A stretch of 6,580 nt of DNA from JBFKAV01 sp041621405 (GTDB lineage Bacteria; Pseudomonadota; Alphaproteobacteria; Rhodobacterales; Rhodobacteraceae), in assembly GCA_041621405.1 (NCBI GenBank), contig JBFKAV010000177.1:1-6580 (forward strand), read 5' to 3'. The notes under the pieces are model-generated. The model saw only the letters and a program-made list of their open reading frames with translations, ran no database searches and had not been told where the DNA came from. Position 1 is the stretch's first letter; every line of letters begins with the position of its first letter. The translations under genes were made by a program, and so were the position numbers. Below are positions 4,868-6,580 of the stretch, piece by piece.

Positions 4868-5374
4868 ATGACCCCCCTTCCCTGCCCCCATGCGGCCCAG
4901 GCCCTGACCGACCTGATTCCGTCCCTGATGCGCACCGCGATGGCCCTGACCCGCTCGCGCGACCGAGCCGAGGACCTGGCACAGGAGGCGCTCCTTCGGG
5001 TCTGGACGCGGTTGCGCGAGGGCGAGACGATCGGAGATCTCAGGCCCTATCTCCTGACCACGCTTCGCAACCTCGCGCGGCGCCCGCCCCGGCTCGCTCC
5101 GGCAGAGGCGGCCGCGCCCGAAAGCGCGCCGAACGCGGCGCCCGACCGGATCGCCTGCCGCGAGGTGATCGCCGCGCTGTCCACGCTGCCGCCCGATCAG
5201 GGCCAGCTGCTTTCGCGGGTCGTGCTCGACGCGGTGACGATCGCCGAACTCGCCGCCGAGACCGGCCTGCCGCCCGGTACCGTGGCGAGCCGCCTCTCGC
5301 GCGCCCGCGCGCGGCTCCGCGCCCGTCTCGACCTGCCGGAGGGCGACCCCGTCGCCGCGCTTCTGGAGCGCTGA
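4868..5374 (+). CDS. ECF-type RNA polymerase sigma factor
   Basis: A 168-residue sigma-70-family factor with only regions 2 and 4. Region 2 (about 12-72) shows the core-binding stretch RDRAEDLAQEALLRVWTRL (31-49) and the promoter-melting and -10-reading helix RPYLLTTLRNLARR (59-72). An Ala/Pro-rich linker (about 76-92) leads to region 4 (about 97-155) with LPPDQGQLLSRVVL and the -35-reading helix-turn-helix TIAELAAETGLPPGTVASRLSRARARLR. I chose the ATG at 4868 because AAGGAGG sits five bases ahead; the longer frame from 4685 adds 61 residues with no family likeness. It belongs to the extracytoplasmic-function group, which directs RNA polymerase to stress or signal-specific promoters. No anti-sigma gene overlaps or follows it; the neighbours are the EF-hand gene and an oxygenase. 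The likely targets are itself and perhaps the EF-hand pair, which is inference. Confidence 0.93.
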   Translation: MTPLPCPHAAQALTDLIPSLMRTAMALTRSRDRAEDLAQEALLRVWTRLREGETIGDLRPYLLTTLRNLARRPPRLAPAEAAAPESAPNAAPDRIACREVIAALSTLPPDQGQLLSRVVLDAVTIAELAAETGLPPGTVASRLSRARARLRARLDLPEGDPVAALLER

Positions 5375-5376
5375 GC

Positions 5377-5424
5377 AAGGCGGACCGGGCGCCGATGTCG
5401 CCTTACCGACCCTGCGGCGTCGGT
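5377..5424 (+). terminator. Two adjacent hairpins after the sigma gene
   Basis: AAGGCG (5377-5382) pairs with CGCCTT (5399-5404), starting three bases after the sigma-factor stop; directly after it ACCGAC (5405-5410) pairs with GTCGGT (5419-5424) around an eight-base loop. Neither is followed by a T-run. Their position suggests termination of the sigma transcript before the oxygenase gene, but stems of six pairs are modest. Confidence 0.4.
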
Positions 5425-5456
5425 TCCGGGCCATCGCGGCCACTCCGAAGCCCTTA

Positions 5457-5470
5457 GTCTGATCGCAGAC
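5457..5470. repeat. Inverted repeat upstream of the Rieske oxygenase gene
   Basis: GTCTG-ATCG-CAGAC forms a 5-4-5 dyad ending 25 bases before the oxygenase start codon and 10 bases before its ribosome binding site GAGGAG (5481-5486). The position suits an operator for a dimeric regulator of the oxygenase gene. It is short, so chance occurrence is possible. Confidence 0.35.
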
Positions 5471-5495
5471 GATCCCGCGCGAGGAGCTGGCACAG

Positions 5496-6580
5496 ATGGC
5501 CAAGGACTTGACCGACCTCGGCCCCGTCCGCCGCCCGGTGGACCGCGCCCGAGGGCTGCCGAACGCGCATTACATCGACCCCGTGGTCCACGCCGAGGAG
5601 CGCGAGGCGCTGCTCTTCTCCACCTGGGCCGGACTAGGCGTCGCCGCCGACGTGCCCGAACCCGGCGATGCGCGGCCGATCGACTTCGCCGGGGTGCCGC
5701 TGCTCTTGGTCCGCGACCGGCAGGGCCAGGTTCGGGTCTTCCAGAACATCTGCCGCCACCGCGGAATGATCCTCGTCTCCGAGCCGCGCAGGATCGAGGG
5801 CGCGCTGCGCTGCCCCTACCATTCCTGGTGCTACGGGCTCGACGGCCGGCTGGTCTCCACCCCGCATGTCGGCGGCCCGGGCCAGAACGTGCACCCGGAG
5901 GTGAAACGCGCCGAGCTCGGCCTCGTCGAGGTGCCCTCCCACGTCTGGCGCGACGTCGTCTTCGTGAACCTGTCGGGCGACGCGCCGCCGTTCGAGGAAG
6001 CCCAGGCCAAGGCGCTGGCCCGCTGGGCCGATTTCGAGCGCCCGGTCTTCCACGGCGGGCCGGAAAGCCGCTTCGACCTCGAGGTCGCCTGCAACTGGAA
6101 GCTCGCGGTCGAGAACTACTGCGAGAGCTACCACCTGCCCTGGGTCCACCCGGGCCTCAATTCCTACTCGCGGCTCGAGGACCACTACCACATCGAGGAG
6201 CCGGGCCACTTCTCCGGCCAGGGCTCGACGCTCTACCGCCAGCTCAAGGGCGATGCGGGCGAGACCTTCCCAGACTTCCCCGAATTCGACCCGAAATGGC
6301 AGACGGCGGCCGAATACGTGGCGCTCTTTCCCAACGTGCTTCTCGGCGCGCAGCGCGACCATGCTTTCGCCATCGTGCTCCTGCCCCAGGGCCAGGAGCG
6401 CACGCTCGAGCAGATCCACATCTACTACGCCACGCCCGACACCGACCCCGCGCTCAGGGCGAAGAACGCGGTGCAATGGCGCGGCGTGTTCGAAGAGGAC
6501 GTCTCTGTCGTCGAGGGCATGCAGAAGGGCCGCCACGCGCCGGGCTTCGACGGCGGCAAGTTCTCGCCGGTGATGGACGG
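5496..6580 (+). CDS. Rieske non-heme iron oxygenase, alpha subunit (C-terminus off the window)
   Basis: The frame is open from the ATG at 5496 (behind GAGGAG) to the right edge: 361 complete codons. The N-terminal Rieske domain carries C86-x-H88 and C106-x2-H109, the [2Fe-2S] ligands. The catalytic domain has NWKLAVENYCESYHLPWVH (200-218) with facial-triad ligands H213 and H218; D335 in FEEDVSVVEGMQKG is the likely third. The residue bridging the Rieske cluster and the iron is E210, where ring-hydroxylating dioxygenases have Asp; the carnitine oxygenase CntA has Glu. The family usually runs about 370-430 residues, so only the last part is missing. The enzyme inserts oxygen using electrons from a separate reductase, not seen here. 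Candidate substrates include quaternary amines such as betaine or carnitine, but automatic annotation would say aromatic dioxygenase; the substrate is unsettled. Confidence 0.93.
   Translation, partial: MAKDLTDLGPVRRPVDRARGLPNAHYIDPVVHAEEREALLFSTWAGLGVAADVPEPGDARPIDFAGVPLLLVRDRQGQVRVFQNICRHRGMILVSEPRRIEGALRCPYHSWCYGLDGRLVSTPHVGGPGQNVHPEVKRAELGLVEVPSHVWRDVVFVNLSGDAPPFEEAQAKALARWADFERPVFHGGPESRFDLEVACNWKLAVENYCESYHLPWVHPGLNSYSRLEDHYHIEEPGHFSGQGSTLYRQLKGDAGETFPDFPEFDPKWQTAAEYVALFPNVLLGAQRDHAFAIVLLPQGQERTLEQIHIYYATPDTDPALRAKNAVQWRGVFEEDVSVVEGMQKGRHAPGFDGGKFSPVMD

Noticed and set aside
4593..4871. Open frame of 92 codons on the plus strand in the divergent gap
   Set aside because: There is no ribosome binding site, no coding pattern, and it would fill the space needed for both divergent promoters.
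4183..4935. Open frame of 250 codons on the minus strand
   Set aside because: It overlaps EF-hand gene 2 in another frame and the start of the sigma gene, and its product has no recognisable features.
5634..6536. Open frame of 300 codons on the minus strand
   Set aside because: It lies wholly antisense to the Rieske oxygenase, whose metal ligands are all intact in the plus frame. The product shows no domain.
1..6580. tRNA, rRNA, CRISPR array, insertion sequence or attachment site
   Set aside because: No cloverleaf, spaced direct-repeat series, transposase, integrase or terminal inverted repeats were seen on reading either strand.

Overview
This 6.6 kb window looks like the chromosome of a GC-rich alphaproteobacterium, most likely of the Rhodobacterales/Roseobacter group. 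The evidence is a strong bias to G or C at third codon positions, AGGAGG-type ribosome binding sites, and a mix of a BCCT osmolyte carrier with its own universal stress protein, a two-domain acetolactate synthase small subunit, small exported EF-hand proteins and a Rieske oxygenase. The taxonomic call is inference from gene content and style, not from a marker gene.

Layout, left to right. (1) 1-693, minus strand: the N-terminal 231 residues of a multi-pass membrane protein of unknown function with the motif GEEISWGQR; it runs off the left edge. (2) 694-1111: a 418-base gap holding a possible 43-residue small protein behind a good ribosome binding site and a weak promoter candidate. (3) 1112-3209, plus strand: a universal stress protein and, 40 bases later, a BCCT-family sodium/betaine-type transporter with the full aromatic substrate box, probably one operon. 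(4) 3246-3276: a very GC-rich hairpin, then 3297-3857, the regulatory subunit of acetolactate synthase (ilvN/ilvH) without its catalytic partner in view. (5) 3864-3895: a hairpin between convergent genes, likely a terminator for both sides. (6) 3912-4589, minus strand: two tandem, paralogous, exported EF-hand mini-proteins, separated by a 197-base spacer rich in palindromes. (7) 4868-5374, plus strand: a short ECF sigma factor, divergent from the EF-hand pair. (8) 5377-5470: small hairpins and an inverted repeat. (9) 5496 to the right edge: the alpha subunit of a Rieske non-heme iron oxygenase, lacking only its C-terminus.

How the genes may work together. The USP-BCCT pair is a transport unit for betaine-like quaternary ammonium compounds; the USP may modulate the carrier, as TeaD does for the TeaABC ectoine transporter. 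The most unusual part is 3912-5374: two secreted calcium-binding-type paralogues next to a divergent ECF sigma factor with no anti-sigma gene in sight. An ECF-like promoter candidate lies ahead of the first EF-hand gene, and palindromes lie between and upstream of the genes. This could be a small calcium or envelope-stress circuit, but that is inference. The Rieske enzyme carries Glu rather than Asp at the bridging position, as in the carnitine oxygenase CntA, which would fit a region handling quaternary amines; its substrate cannot be fixed from sequence alone.
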